Positions 1-15,500 are shown, numbered from the stretch's first letter. The stretch: 64,000 bases of DNA from Vespa crabro (GCF_910589235.1 NC_060958.1:2666725-2730724); one strand, 5' to 3'. Numbers and translations are program-made. The notes: generated by a model not told the origin, from the letters alone.

Positions 1-699
1 TAGATGTTTGATCTTATGAAATGCAATGTTCTGAATCGATTGGTAACATTTTTATAACTGTGGCCCAAGTATTATTAAAGATTTCACGATTTTACCTTCG
101 CATATACCGAAATTCGCGTATGTCGATTACGTTTTTCGACAATTATCATATGAAAACGCGTATTTAAACATAGTAAAAACATTATATTCTTGTTATATTC
201 TTTATTCTGCATCGATAGAACATAAAATCAATGAAATTGAACGAGATTTCAAGTTTTCGTTTTTCGACGATACGCGTATATGAGCGAAAAATCGTATATA
301 TCATACGAAAGAATGTTAAAAACTTTGATTCCAATATAAAATAGATATTTGATCTTCTGAAATGCAATTTTCTGAATCGATTGGTAACATTTTTATAACT
401 GTGGCACAAGTATTATTAAAGATTTCACGATTTTATCTTCGCATATACCGAAATTCGCGTATGTCGATTACGTTTTTCGACAATTATCATATGAACACGC
501 GTATTTAAACATAGTAAAAACGTTATATTCTGGTTATATTCTTTATTCTGCATCGATAGAACATAAAATCAATTAAATTGAATGAGATTTCAAGTTTTCG
601 TTTTTCGATGATACGCGTATATGAGCGAAAAATCGTATATACGATACGAAAGAATGTTAAAAACTTTGATTCCAATATAAAATAGATGTTTGATCTTAT

Positions 700-2553
700 G
701 AAATGCAATGTTCTGAATCGATTGGTAACATTTTTCTAACTGTGGCACAAGTATTATTAAAGATTTCACGGTTTTATCTTCGCATAAACCGAAATTCGCG
801 TATGTCGATTACGTTTTTCGACAAATATCATATGAAAACGCGTATTTAAACATTGTAAAAACGTTATATTCTTGTTATATTCTTTATTCTGTATTAATAG
901 AACATAAAATTAATGAAATTGAACGAGATTTCAAGTTTTCGTTTTTCGACGATACGCTTATATGAGCGAAAAATCGTATATGCGATACGAAAGAATGTTA
1001 AAAACTTTGATTCCAATATAAAATAGATGCTTGATCTTATGAAATGCAATGTTCTGAATCGATTGGTAACATTTTTATAACTGTGGCACAAGTATTATTA
1101 AAGATTTCACGATTTTATCTTCGCATATACCGAAATTCGCGTATGTCGATTACGTTTTTCGACAATTATCATATGAAAACGCGTATTTAAACATAGTAAA
1201 AACGTTATATTCTTGTTATATTCTTTATTCTGCATCTATAGAACATAAAATCAATGAAATTGAACGAGATTTCAAGTTTTCGTTTTTCGACGATACGCGT
1301 ATATGAGCGAAAAATCGTATATACGATACGAAAAAATGTTAAAAACTTTGATTCCAATATAAAATAGATGTTTGATCTTATGAAATGCAATGTTCTGAAT
1401 CGATTGGTAACATTTTCCTAACTGTGGCACAAGTATTATTAAAGATTTCACGGTTTTATCTTCGCATATACCGAAATTCGCGTATGTCGATTACGTTTTT
1501 CGACAAATATCATATGAAAACGCGTATTTAAACGTAGTAAAAACGTTATATTCTTGTTATATTCTTTATTCTGCATCGATAGAACATAAAATCAATGAAA
1601 TTGAACGAGATTTCAAGCTTTCGTTTTTCGACGATACGCGTATATGAGCGAAAAATCGTATATACGATATGAAAGAATGTTAAATACTTTGATTCCAATA
1701 TAAAATAGATGTTTGATCTTTTGAAATGCAATGTTCTGAATCGATTGGTAACATTTTTCTAACTGTGGCACAAGTATTATTAAAGATTTCACGGTTTTAT
1801 CTTCGCATATACCGAAATTCGCGTATGTCGATTACGTTTTTCGACAAATATCATATGAAAACGCGTATTTAAACATTGTAAAAACGTTATATTCTTGTTA
1901 TATTCTTTATTCTGTATTAATAGAACATAAAATTAATGAAATTGAACGAGATTTCAAGTTTTCGTTTTTCGACGATACGCTTATATGAGCGAAAAATCGT
2001 ATATGCGATACGAAAGAATGTTAAAAACTTTGATTCCAATATAAAATAGATGCTTGATCTTATGAAATGCAATGTTCTGAATCGATTGGTAACATTTTTA
2101 TAACTGTGGCACAAGTATTATTAAAGATTTCACGATTTTATCTTCGCATATACCGAAATTCGCGTATGTCGATTACGTTTTTCGACAATTATCATATGAA
2201 AACGCGTATTTAAACATAGTAAAAACGTTATATTCTTGTTATATTCTTTATTCTGCATCTATAGAACATAAAATCAATGAAATTGAACGAGATTTCAAGT
2301 TTTCGTTTTTCGACGATACGCGTATATGAGCGAAAAATCGTATATACGATACGAAAAAATGTTAAAAACTTTGATTCCAATATAAAATAGATGTTTGATC
2401 TTATGAAATGCAATGTTCTGAATCGATTGGTAACATTTTCCTAACTGTGGCACAAGTATTATTAAAGATTTCACGGTTTTATCTTCGCATATACCGAAAT
2501 TCGCGTATGTCGATTACGTTTTTCGACAAATATCATATGAAAACGCGTATTTA
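700..2553. repeat. 3-monomer higher-order repeat, 1023-bp offset
   Basis: Bases from about 700 to 1530 recur 1023 bp later (about 1723 to 2553). Shared private markers are 'ctgtattaatag' with 'aaaattaatg' (near 890 and 1913), 'aacattttcctaac' (near 1411 and 2434) and 'agatgcttg'. One difference is cataaacc versus catatacc near 785. Similarity fails upstream of 700, where 'caattaaattgaatgag' is private to the first copy, and after about 1531 ('aaacgtagt' versus 'aaacattgt'). Confidence 0.85.
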
Positions 2554-3251
2554 AACATTGTAAAAACTTTATATTCTTGTTATATTCTTTATTCTGCATT
2601 AATAGAACATAAAATTAATGAAATTGAACGAGATTTCAAGTTTTCGTTTTTCGACGATAAGGCGTATATGAGCGAAAAATCGTATATACGATATGATAGA
2701 ATGTTAAAAACTTTGATTCCAATATAAAATAGAAGTTTGATCTTATGAAATGCAATGTTCTGAATCGATTGGTAACATTTTTATAACTGTGGCATAAGTA
2801 TTATTAAAGATTTCACGACTTTATCTTCGCATATACCGAAATTCGCGTATGTCGATTAAGTTTTTCGACAATTATCATATGAAAACGCGTATTTAAACAT
2901 AGTAAAAACGTTATATTCTTGTTATATTCTTTATTCTGCATCGATAGAACATAAAATCAATGAAATTGAACGAGATTTCAACTTTTCGTTTTTCAACGAT
3001 ACGCTTATATGAGCGAAAAATCGTATATGCGATACGAAAGAATGTTAAAAACTTTGATTCCAATATAAAATAGATGCTTGATCTTATGAAATGCAATGTT
3101 CTGAATCGATTGGTAACATTTTTCTAACTGTGGCACAAGTATTATTAAAAATATCACGATTTTATCTTCGCATATACCGAAATTCGCGTATGTCGATTAC
3201 GTTTTTCGACAATGATCATATGAAAACGCGTATTTAAACGTAGTAAAAACG

Positions 3252-3830
3252 TTATATTCTTGTTATATTCTTTATTCTGCATCGATAGAACATAAAATCA
3301 ATGAAATTGAACGAGATTTCAAGTTTTCGTTTTTCGACGATACGCGTATATGAGCGAAAAATCGTATATACGATATGAAAGAATGTTAAAAACTTTGATT
3401 CCAATATAAAATAGATGTTTGATCTTTTGAAATGCAATGTTCTGAATCGATTGGTAACATTTTTCTAACTGTGGCACAAGTATTATTAAAGATTTCACGG
3501 TTTTATCTTCGCATATACCGAAATTCGCGTATGTCGATTACGTTTTTCGACAAATATCATATGAAAACGCGTATTTAAACATTGTAAAAACGTTATATTC
3601 TTGTTATATTCTTTATTCTGTATTAATAGAACATAAAATTAATGAAATTGAACGAGATTTCAAGTTTTCGTTTTTCGACGATACGCTTATATGAGCGAAA
3701 AATCGTATATGCGATACGAAAGAATGTTAAAAACTTTGATTCCAATATAAAATAGATGCTTGATCTTATGAAATGCAATGTTCTGAATCGATTGGTAACA
3801 TTTTTATAACTGTGGCACAAGTATTATTAA
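3252..3830. repeat. Partial third copy of the left-end repeat, 1706-bp offset
   Basis: This stretch matches about 1546-2124, including 'gatcttttgaaatg', 'cacggttttatc', 'ctgtattaatag' and 'acgcttatatgagcg'. The offset is five monomers plus 1 bp. The extra base is the 'gataaggcg' insertion near 2657 that lies between the copies. Confidence 0.75.
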
Positions 3831-4797
3831 AGATTTCACGATTTTATCTTCGCATATACCGAAATTCGCGTATGACGATTACGTTTTTCGACAAATATCA
3901 TATGAAAACGCGTATTTAAACATAGTAAAAACGTTATATTCTTGTTATAGTCTTTATTCTGGATCGATAGAACATAAAGTCAATGAAATTGAACGAGATT
4001 TCAAGTTTTCGTTTTTCGACGATACGCATGTATGAGCGAAAAATCGTATATACGATATGAAAGAATGTTAAAAACTTTGATTCCAATATAAAATAGATGT
4101 TTGATCTTATCAAATGCAATGTTCTGAATCGATTGGTAACATTTCTCTAACTGTGGCACAAGTATTATTAAAGATTTCACGATTTTATCTTCGCATATAC
4201 CGAAATTCGCGTATGTCGATTACGTTTTTCGACAATTATCATATGAAAACCCGTATTTAAACATAGTAAAAACGTTATATTCTTGTTATATTCTTTATTC
4301 TGCATCTATAGAACATAACATCAATGAAATTGAACGAGATTTCAAGTTTTCGTTTTTCGACGATACGCGTGTATGAGCGAAAAATCGTATATACGATATG
4401 AAAGAATGTTAAAAACTTTGATTCCAATATAAAATAGATGTTTGATCTTATCAAATGCAATGTTCTGAATCGATTGGTAACATTTTTCTAACTGTGGCAC
4501 AAGTATTATTAAAGATTTCACGATTTTATCTTCGCATATACTGAAATTCGCGTATGTCGATTACGTTTTTCGACAATTATCATATGAAAACGCGTATTTA
4601 AACATAGTAAAAACGTCATATTCTTGTTATATTCTTTATTCTGCATCGATAGAACATAAAATCAATGAAATTGAACTAGATTTCAAGTTTTCGTTTTTCG
4701 ACGATACGCGTATATGAGCGAAAAATCGTATATACGATATGAAAGAATGTTAAAAACTTTGATTCCAATATAAAATAGATGTTTGATCTTATTAAAT

Positions 4798-5510
4798 GCA
4801 ATGTTCTGAATCGATTGGTAACATTTTTATAACTGTGGCACAAGTATTATTAAAGATTTCACGATTTTATCTTCGCATATACCGAAATTCGCGTATGTCG
4901 ATTACGTTTTTCGACAATTATCATATGAAAACGCGTATTTAAACATAGTAAAAACGTTATATTCTTGTTATATTCTTTATTCTGCATCGATAGAACATAA
5001 AAGCAATGAAATTGAACGAGATTTCAAGTTTTCGTTTTTCAACGATACGCTTCTATGAGCGAAAAATCGTATATGCGATACGAAAGAATGTTAAAAACTT
5101 TGATTCCAATATAAAATAGATGCTTGATCTTATGAAATGCAATGTTCTGAATCGATTGGTAACATTTTTATAACTGTGGCACAAGTATTATTAAAGATTT
5201 CACGATTTTATCTTCGCATATACCGAAATTCGCGTATGTCGATTACGTTTTTCGACAATTATCATATGAAAACGCGTATTTAAACATAGTAAAAACGTTA
5301 TATTCTTGTTATATTCTTTATTCTGCATCGATAGAACATAAAAGCAATGAAATTGAACGAGATTTCAAGTTTTCGTTTTTCAACGATACGCTTCTATGAG
5401 CGAAAAATCGTATATGCGATACGAAAGAATGTTAAAAACTTTGATTCCAATATAAAATAGATGCTTGATCTTATGAAATGCAATGTTCTGAATCGATTGG
5501 TAACATTTTT
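4798..5510. repeat. Tandem duplication of a single monomer
   Basis: Adjacent units share private variants exactly 341 bp apart: 'aaaagcaatg' near 4999 and 5340, and 'acgcttctatgagcg' near 5049 and 5390. This is the smallest duplication unit seen and indicates a one-monomer register slip. Confidence 0.85.
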
Positions 5511-5954
5511 CTAACTGTGGCACAAGTATTATTAAAGATTTCACGATTTTATCTTCGCATATACCGAAATTCGCGTATGTCGATTACGTTTCTCGACAAT
5601 TATCATATGAAAACGCGTATTTAAACATAGTAAAAACGTTATATTCTTGTTATATTCTTTATTCTGCATCGATAGAACATAAAATCAATGAAATTGAACG
5701 AGATTTCAAGTTTTCGTTTTTCAACGATACGCTTAAATGAGCGAAAAATCGTATATGCGATACGAAAGAATGTTAAAAACTTTGATTCCAATATAAAATA
5801 GATGCTTGATCTTATGAAATACAATGTTCTGAATCGATTGGTAACATTTTTCTAACTGTGGCACAAGTATTATTAACGATTTCACGATTTTATCTTCGCA
5901 TATACCGAAATTCGCGTATGACGATTACGTTTTTCGACAAATATCATATGAAAA

Positions 5955-6530
5955 CGCGTATTTAAACATAGTAAAAACGTTATATTCTTGTTATATTCTT
6001 TATTCTGCTTCGATAGAACATAAGATCAATGAAATTGAACGAGATTTCAAGTTCTCGTTTTTCGACGATAAGGCGTATATGAGCGAAAAATCGTATATAC
6101 GATATGATAGAATGTTAAAAACTTTGATTCCAATATAAAATAGAAGTTTGATGTTATGAAATGCAATGTTCTAAAACGATTGGTAACATTTTTATAACTG
6201 TGGCATAAGTATTATTAAAGATTTCACGATTTTATCTTCGCATATACCGAAATTCGCGTATGTCGATTACGTTTTTCGACAATTATGATATGAAAACGCG
6301 TATTTAAACATAGTAAAAACGTTATATTCTTGTTATATTCTTTATTCTGCATCGATAGAACATAAAATCAATGAAATTGAACGAGATTTCAAGTTTTCGT
6401 TTTTCAACGATACGCTTATATGAGCGAAAAATCGTATATGCGATACGAAAGAATGTTAAAAACTTTGATTCCAATATAAAATAGATGCTTGATCTTATGA
6501 AATGCAATGTTCTGAATCGATTGGTAACAT
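5955..6530. repeat. Displaced duplicate, partner at 10389-10964 (13 monomers away)
   Basis: Markers 'gcttcgatagaacataag', 'gttctcgttt', 'gataaggcg', 'ttctaaaacg' and 'attatgatatg' all recur 4434 bp downstream (13 x 341 + 1). The two copies are not adjacent. One difference is gatgttatg near 6150 against gatcttatg in the partner. Confidence 0.8.
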
Positions 6531-6827
6531 TTTTCTAACTGTGGCACAAGTATTATTAAAGATTTCACGATTTTATCTTCGCATATACCGAAATTCGCGT
6601 ATGTCGATTACGTTTTTCGACAATTATCATATGAAAACGCGTATTTAAACATAGTAAAAACGTTATATTCTTGTTATATTCTTTATTCTGCATCGATAGA
6701 ACATAAAATCAATGAAATTGAACGAGATTTCAAGTTTTCGTTTTTCAACGATACGCTTATATGAGCGAAAAATCGTATATGCGATACGAAAGAATGTTAA
6801 AAACTTTGATTCCAATATAAAATAGAT

Positions 6828-9555
6828 GCTTGATCTTATGAAATGCAATGTTCTGAATCGATTGGTAACTTTTTTCTAACTGTGGCACAAGTATTATTAA
6901 AGATTTCACGATTTTATCTTCGCATATACCGAAATTCGCGTATGACGATTACGTTTTTCGACAAATATCATATGAAAACGCGTATTTAAACATAGTAAAA
7001 ACGTTATATTCTTGTTATATTCTTTATTCTGCATCGATAGAACATAATATCAATGAAATTGAACGAGATTTCAAGTTTTCGTTTTTCGACGATACGCGTG
7101 TATGAGCGAAAAATCGTATATACGATATGAAAGAATGTTAAAAACTTTGATTCCAATATAAAATAGATGTTTGATCTTATCAAATGCAATGTTCTGAATC
7201 GATTGGTAACATTTTTCTAACTGTGGCACAAGTATTATTAAAGATTTCACGATTTTATCTTCGCATATACCGAAATTCGCGTATGTCGATTACGTTTTTC
7301 GACAATTATGATATGAAAACGCGTATTTAAACATAGTAAAAACGTTATATTCTTGTTATATTCTTTATTCTGCATCGATAGAACATAAAATCAATGAAAT
7401 TGAACGAGATTTCAAGTTTTCGTTTTTCAACGATCCGCTTATATGAGCGAAAAATCGTATATGCGATACGAAAGAATGTTAAAAACTTTGATTCCAATAT
7501 AAAATAGATACTTGATCTTATGAAATGCAATGTTCTGAATCGATTGGTAACATTTTTCTAACTGTGGCACAAGTATTATTAAAGATTTCACGATTTTATC
7601 TTCGCATATACCGAAATTCGCGTATGTCGATTACGTTTTTCGACAATTATCATATGAAAACGCGTATTTAAACATAGTAAAAACGTTATATTCTTGTTAT
7701 ATTCTTTATTCTGCATCGATAGAACATAAAATCAATGAAATTGAACGAGATTTCAAGTTTTCGTTTTTCAACGATACGCTTATATGAGCGAAAAATCGTA
7801 TATGCGATACGAAAGAATGTTAAAAACTTTGATTCCAATATAAAATAGATGCTTGATCTTATGAAATGCAATGTTCTGAATCGATTGGTAACTTTTTTCT
7901 AACTGTGGCACAAGTATTATTAAAGATTTCACGATTTTATCTTCGCATATACCGAAATTCGCGTATGACGATTACGTTTTTCGACAAATATCATATGAAA
8001 ACGCGTATTTAAACATAGTAAAAACGTTATATTCTTGTTATATTCTTTATTCTGCATCGATAGAACATAATATCAATGAAATTGAACGAGATTTCAAGTT
8101 TTCGTTTTTCGACGATACGCGTGTATGAGCGAAAAATCGTATATACGATATGAAAGAATGTTAAAAACTTTGATTCCAATATAAAATAGATGCTTGATCT
8201 TATGAAATGCAATGTTCTGAATCGATTGGTAACTTTTTTCTAACTGTGGCACAAGTATTATTAAAGATTTCACGATTTTATCTTCGCATATACCGAAATT
8301 CGCGTATGACGATTACGTTTTTCGACAAATATCATATGAAAACGCGTATTTAAACATAGTAAAAACGTTATATTCTTGTTATATTCTTTATTCTGCATCG
8401 ATAGAACATAATATCAATGAAATTGAACGAGATTTCAAGTTTTCGTTTTTCGACGATACGCGTGTATGAGCGAAAAATCGTATATACGATATGAAAGAAT
8501 GTTAAAAACTTTGATTCCAATATAAAATAGATGTTTGATCTTATCAAATGCAATGTTCTGAATCGATTGGTAACATTTTTCTAACTGTGGCACAAGTATT
8601 ATTAAAGATTTCACGATTTTATCTTCGCATATACCGAAATTCGCGTATGTCGATTACGTTTTTCGACAATTATGATATGAAAACGCGTATTTAAACATAG
8701 TAAAAACGTTATATTCTTGTTATATTCTTTATTCTGCATCGATAGAACATAAAATCAATGAAATTGAACGAGATTTCAAGTTTTCGTTTTTCAACGATCC
8801 GCTTATATGAGCGAAAAATCGTATATGCGATACGAAAGAATGTTAAAAACTTTGATTCCAATATAAAATAGATACTTGATCTTATGAAATGCAATGTTCT
8901 GAATCGATTGGTAACATTTTTCTAACTGTGGCACAAGAATTATTAAAGATTTCACGATTTTATCTTCGCATATACCGAAATTCGCGTATGTCGATTACGT
9001 TTTTCGACAATTATCATATGAAAACGCGTATTTAAACATAGTAAAAACGTTATATTCTTGTTATATTCTTTATTCTGCATCGATAGAACATAAAATCAAT
9101 GAAATTGAACGAGATTTCAAGTTTTCGTTTTTCAACGATACGCTTATATGAGCGAAAAATCGTATATGCGATACGAAAGAATGTTAAAAACTTTGATTCC
9201 AATATAAAATAGATGCTTGATCTTATGAAATGCAATGTTCTGAATCGATTGGTAACTTTTTTCTAACTGTGGCACAAGTATTATTAAAGATTTCACGATT
9301 TTATCTTCGCATATACCGAAATTCGCGTATGACGATTACGTTTTTCGACAAATATCATATGAAAACGCGTATTTAAACATAGTAAAAACGTTATATTCTT
9401 GTTATATTCTTTATTCTGCATCGATAGAACATAATATCAATGAAATTGAACGAGATTTCAAGTTTTCGTTTTTCGACGATACGCGTGTATGAGCGAAAAA
9501 TCGTATATACGATATGAAAGAATGTTAAAAACTTTGATTCCAATATAAAATAGAT
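6828..9555. repeat. 4-monomer higher-order repeat, two 1364-bp copies
   Basis: Copy one runs 6828-8191 and copy two 8192-9555. Shared markers at a 1364-bp offset include 'ggtaactttttt' (near 6865/8229 and 7888/9252), 'acgatccgctt' (7433/8797), 'agatacttgatc' (7506/8870) and 'attatgatatg'. One difference is 'cacaagaatt' near 8934. The last monomer of copy one is a hybrid that marks the crossover. Confidence 0.88.
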
Positions 9556-12500
9556 GTTTGATCTTATCAAATGCAATGTTCTGAATCGATTGGTAACATT
9601 TTTCTAACTGTGGCACAAGTATTATTAAAGATTTCACGATTTTATCTTCGCATATACCGAAATTCGCGTATGTCGATTACGTTTTTCGACAATTATCATA
9701 TGAAAACGCGTATTTAAACATAGTAAAAACGTCATGTTCTTGTTATATTCTTTATTCTGCATCGATAGAACATAATATCAATGAAATTGAACGAGATTTC
9801 AAGTTTTAGTTTTTCGACGATACGCGTATATGAGCGAAAAATCGTATATACGATATGAAAGAATGTTAAAAACTTTGATTCCAATATAAAATAGATGTTT
9901 GATCTTATGAAATGCAATGTTCTGAATCGATTGGTAACATTTTTCTAACTGTGGCACAAGTATTATTAAAGATTTCACGATTTTATCTTCGCATATACCA
10001 AAATTCGCGTATGTCGATTACGTTTTTCGACAATTATCATATGAATACGCGTATTTAAACATAGTAAAAACGTTATATTCTTGTTATATTCTTTATTCTG
10101 CATCGATAGAACATAAAATCAATGAAATTGAACGAGATTTCAAGTTTTCGTTTTTCAACGATGCGCTTATAAGAGCGAAAAATCGTATATGCGATACGAA
10201 AGAATGTTAAAAACATTGATTCCAATATAAAATAGATGCTTGATCTTATGAAATGCAATGTTCTGAATCGATTGGTAACATTTTTATAACTGTGGCATAA
10301 GTATTATTAAAGATTTCACGATTTTATCTTCGCATATACCGAAATTCGCGTATGTCGATTACGTTTTTCGACAATTATCATATGAACACGCGTATTTAAA
10401 CATAGTAAAAACGTTATATTCTTGTTATATTCTTTATTCTGCTTCGATAGAACATAAGATCAATGAAATTGAACGAGATTTCAAGTTCTCGTTTTTCGAC
10501 GATAAGGCGTATATGAGCGAAAAATCGTATATACGATATGATAGAATGTTAAAAACTTTGATTCCAATATAAAATAGAAGTTTGATCTTATGAAATGCAA
10601 TGTTCTAAAACGATTGGTAACATTTTTATAACTGTGGCATAAGTATTATTAAAGATTTCACGATTTTATCTTCGCATATACCGAAATTCGCGTATGTCGA
10701 TTACGTTTTTCGACAATTATGATATGAAAACGCGTATTTAAACATAGTAAAAACGTTATATTCTTGTTATATTCTTTATTCTGCATCGATAGAACATAAA
10801 ATCAATGAAATTGAACGAGATTTCAAGTTTTCGTTTTTCAACGATACGCTTATATGAGCGAAAAATCGTATATGCGATACGAAAGAATGTTAAAAACTTT
10901 GATTCCAATATAAAATAGATGCTTGATCTTATGAAATGCAATGTTCTGAATCGATTGGTAACATTTTTATAACTGTGGCACAAGTATTATTAAAGATTTC
11001 ACGATTTTATCTTCGCATATACCGAAATTCGCGTATGTCGATTACGTTTTTCGACAATTATCATATGAAAACGCGTATTTAAACATAGTAAAAACGTTAT
11101 ATTCTTGTTATATTCCTTATTCTGCATCGATAGAACATAAAATCAATGAAATTGAACGAGATTTCAAGTTTTCGTTTTTCGACGATACGCGTGTATGAGC
11201 GAAAAATCGTATATACGATATGAAAGAATGTTAAAAACCTTGATTTCAATATAAAATAGATATTTGATCTTATGAAATTCAATGTTCTGAATCGATTGGT
11301 AACATTTTTCTAACTGTGGCACAAGTATTATTAAAGATTTCACGATTTTATCTTCGCATATACCGAAATTCGCGTATGTCGATTACGTTTTTCGACAATT
11401 ATCATATGAAAACGCGTATTTAAACATAGTAAAAACGTTATATTCTTGTTATATTCTTTATTCTGCATCTATAGAACATAAAATCAATGAAATTGAACGA
11501 GATTTCAAGTTTTCGTATTTCGACGATACGCGTATATGAGCGAAAAATCGTATATACGATACGAAAAAACGTTAAAAACTTTGATTCCAATATAAAATAG
11601 ATGTTTGATCTTATGAAATGCAATGTTCTTAATCGATTGGAAACATTTTTCTAACTGTTGCACAAGTATTATTAAAGATTTCACGGTTTCATTTTCGCAT
11701 ATACCGAAATTCGCGTATGTCGATTACGTTTTTCGACAAATATCATATGAAAACGCGTATTTAAACATTGTAAAAACGTTATATTCTTGTTATATTCTTT
11801 ATTCTGCATTAATAGAACATAAAATTAATGAAATTGAACGAGATTTCAAGTTTTCGTTTTTCGACGATAAGGCGTATATGAGCGAAAAATCGTATATACG
11901 ATATGATAGAATGTTAAAAACTTTGATTCCAATATAAAATAGAAGTTTGATCTTATGAAATGCAATGTTCTGAATCGATTGGTAACATTTTTCTAACTGT
12001 GGCACTAGTATTATTAAAGATTTCACGTTTTTATCTTCGCATATACCGAAATTCGCGTATGTCGATTACGTTTTTCGACAATTATCATATGAAAACGCGT
12101 ATTTAAACATAGTAAAAACGTTATATTCTTGTTTTATTCTTTATTCTGCATCGATAGAACATAAAATCAATGAAATAGACCGAGATTTCAAGTTTTCGTT
12201 TTTCAACGATACGCTTATATGAGCGAAAAATCGTATATGCGATACGAAAGAATGTTAAAAACTTTGATTCCAATATAAAATAGATGCTTAATCATATGAA
12301 ATGCAATGTTCTGAATCGATTGGTAACATTTTTCTAACTGTGGCACAAGTATTATTAAAGATTTCACGATTTTATCTTCGCATATACCGAAATTCGCGTA
12401 TGTCGATTACGTTTTTCGACAATTATCATATGAATACGCGTATTTAAACATAGTAAAAACGTTATATTCTTGTTATATTCTTTATTCTGCATCGATAGAA

Positions 12501-15500
12501 CATAAAATCAATGAAATTGAACGAGATTTCAAGTTTTCGTTTTTCAACGATGCGCTTATAAGAGCGAAAAATCGTATATGCGATACGAAAGAATGTTAAA
12601 AACTTTGATTCCAATATAAAATAGATGCTTGATCTTATGAAATGCAATGTTCTGAATCGATTGGTAACATTTTTCTAACTGTGGCACAAGTATTATTAAA
12701 GATTTCACGATTTTATCTTCGCATATACCGAAATTCGCGTATGTCGATTACGTTTTTCGACAATTATCATATGAAAACGCGTATTTAAACATAGTAAAAA
12801 CGTTATATTCTTGTTATATTCTTTATTCTGCATCGATAGAAAATAAAATCAATGAAATTGAACGAGATTTCAAGTTTTCGTTTTTCAACGATACGCTTAT
12901 ATGAGCGAAAAATCGTATATGCGATACGAAAGAATGTTAAAAACTATGATTCCAATATAAAATAGATGCTTGATCTTATGAAATGCAATGTTCTGAATCG
13001 ATTGGTAACATTTTTCTAACTGTGGCACAAGTATTATTAAAGATTTCACGATTTTATCTTCGCATATACCGAAATTCGCGTATGTCGATTACGTTTTTCG
13101 ACAATTATCATATGAATACGCGTATTTAAACATAGTAAAAACGTTATATTCTTGTTATATTCTTTATTCTGCATCGATAGAACATAAAATCAATGAAATT
13201 GAACGAGATTTCAAGTTTTCGTTTTTCAACGATACGCTTATATGAGCGAAAAATCGTATATGCGATACGAAAGAATGTTAAAAACTTTGATTCCAATATA
13301 AAATAGATGCTTGATCTTATGAAATGCAATGTTCTGAATCGATTGGTAACATTTTTCTAACTGTGGCACAAGTATTATTAAAGATTTCACGATTTTATCT
13401 TCGCATATACCGAAATTCGCGTATGTCGATTACGTTTTTCGACAATTATCATATGAATACGCGTATTTAAACATAGTAAAAACGTTATATTCTTGTTATA
13501 TTCTTTATTCTGCATCGATGGAACATAAAATCAATGAAATTGAACGAGATTTCAAGTTTTCGTTTTTCAACGATACGCTTATATGAGCGAAAAATCGTAT
13601 ATGCGATACGAAAGAATGTTAAAAACATTGATTCTAATATAAAATAGATGCTTGATCTTATGAAATGCAATGTTCTGAATCGATTGGTAACATTTTTATA
13701 ACTGTGGCATAAGTATTATTAAAGATTTCACGATTTTATCTTCGCATATACCGAAATTCGCGTATGTCGATTACGTTTTTCGACAATTATCATATGAAAA
13801 CGCGTATTTAAACATAGTAAAAACGTTATAGTCTTGTTATATTCTTTATTCTGCATCGATAGAACATAAAATCAATGAAATTGAACGAGATTTCAAGTTT
13901 TCGTTTTTCAACGATACGCTTATATGAGCGAAAAATCGTATATGCGATACGAAAGAATGTTAAAAACTTTGATTCCAATATAAAATAGATGCTTGATCTT
14001 ATGAAATGCAATGTTCTGAATTGATTGGTAACATTTTTCTAACTGTGGCACAAGTATTATTAAAGATTTCACGATTTTATCTTCGCATATACCGAAATTC
14101 GCGTATGTCGATTACGTTTTTCGACAATTATCATATGAAAACGCGTATTTATACATAGTAAAAACGTTATATTCTTGTTATATTCTTTATTCTGCATCGA
14201 TAGAACATAAAATCAATGAAATTGAACGAGATTTCAAGTTTTCGTTTTTCGACGATACGCGTATATGAGCGAAAAATCGTATATACGATATGAAAGAATG
14301 TTAAAAACTTTGATTCCAATATAAAATAGATGTTTGATCTTATGAAATGCAATGTTCTGAATCGGTTGGTAACATTTTTCTAACTGTGGCACAAGTATTA
14401 TTAAAGATTTCACGATTTTATCTTCGCATATACCGAAATTCGCGTATGTCGATTACGTTTTTCGACAATTATCATATGAAAACGCGTATTTAAACATAGT
14501 AAAAACGTTATATTCTTGTTATATTCTTTATTCTGCATCGATAGAACATAAAATCAATGAAATTGAACGAGATTTCAAGTTTTCGTTTTTCAACGATACG
14601 CTTATATGAGCGAAAAATCGTATATGCGATACGAAAGAAAGTTAAAAACATTGATTCCAATATAAAATAGATGCTTGATCTTATGAAATGCAATGTTCTG
14701 AATCGATTGGTAACATTTTTATAACTGTGGCATAAGTATTATTAAAGATTTCACGATTTTATCTTCGCATATACCGAAATTCGCGTATATCGATTAAGTT
14801 TTTCGACAATTATCATATGAAAACGCGTATTTAAACATAGTAAAAACGTCATATTCTTGTTATATTCTTTATTCTGCATCGATAGAACATAAAATCAATG
14901 AAATTGAACGAGATTTCAAGTTTTCGTTTTTCAACGATACGCGTATATGAGCGAAAATTCGTATATGCGATACGAAAGAATGTTAAAAACTTTGATTCCA
15001 ATATAAAATAGATGCTTGATCTTATGAAATGCAATGTTCTGAATCGATTGGTGACATTTTTCTAACTGTGGCACAAGTATTATTAAAGATTTCACGATTT
15101 TATCTTCGCATATACCGAAATTCGCGTATGTCGATTACGTTTTTCGACAATTATCATATGAATACGCGTATTTAAACATAGTAAAAACGTTATATTCTTG
15201 TTATATTCTTTATTCTGCATCGATAGAACATAAAATCAATGAAATTGAACGAGATTTCAAGTTTTCGTTTTTCGACGATACGCGTGTATGAGCGAAAAAT
15301 CGTATATACGATATGAAAGAATGTTAAAAACTTTGATTCCAATATAAAATAGATGTTTGATCTTATCAAATGCAATGTTCTGAATCGATTGGTAACATTT
15401 TTCTAACTGTGGCACAAGTATTATTAAAGATTTCACGATTTTATCTTCGCATATACCGAAATTCGCGTATGTCGATTACGTTTTTCGACAATTATCATAT

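Noticed and set aside
11623..11937. 104-codon plus-strand ATG open frame, the longest in the window
   Set aside because: It exists only because one unit reads 'ttcttaatc' where others have an in-frame TGA (ttctgaatc). It is read from ordinary satellite, is unique to this copy and shows no recognisable protein feature.
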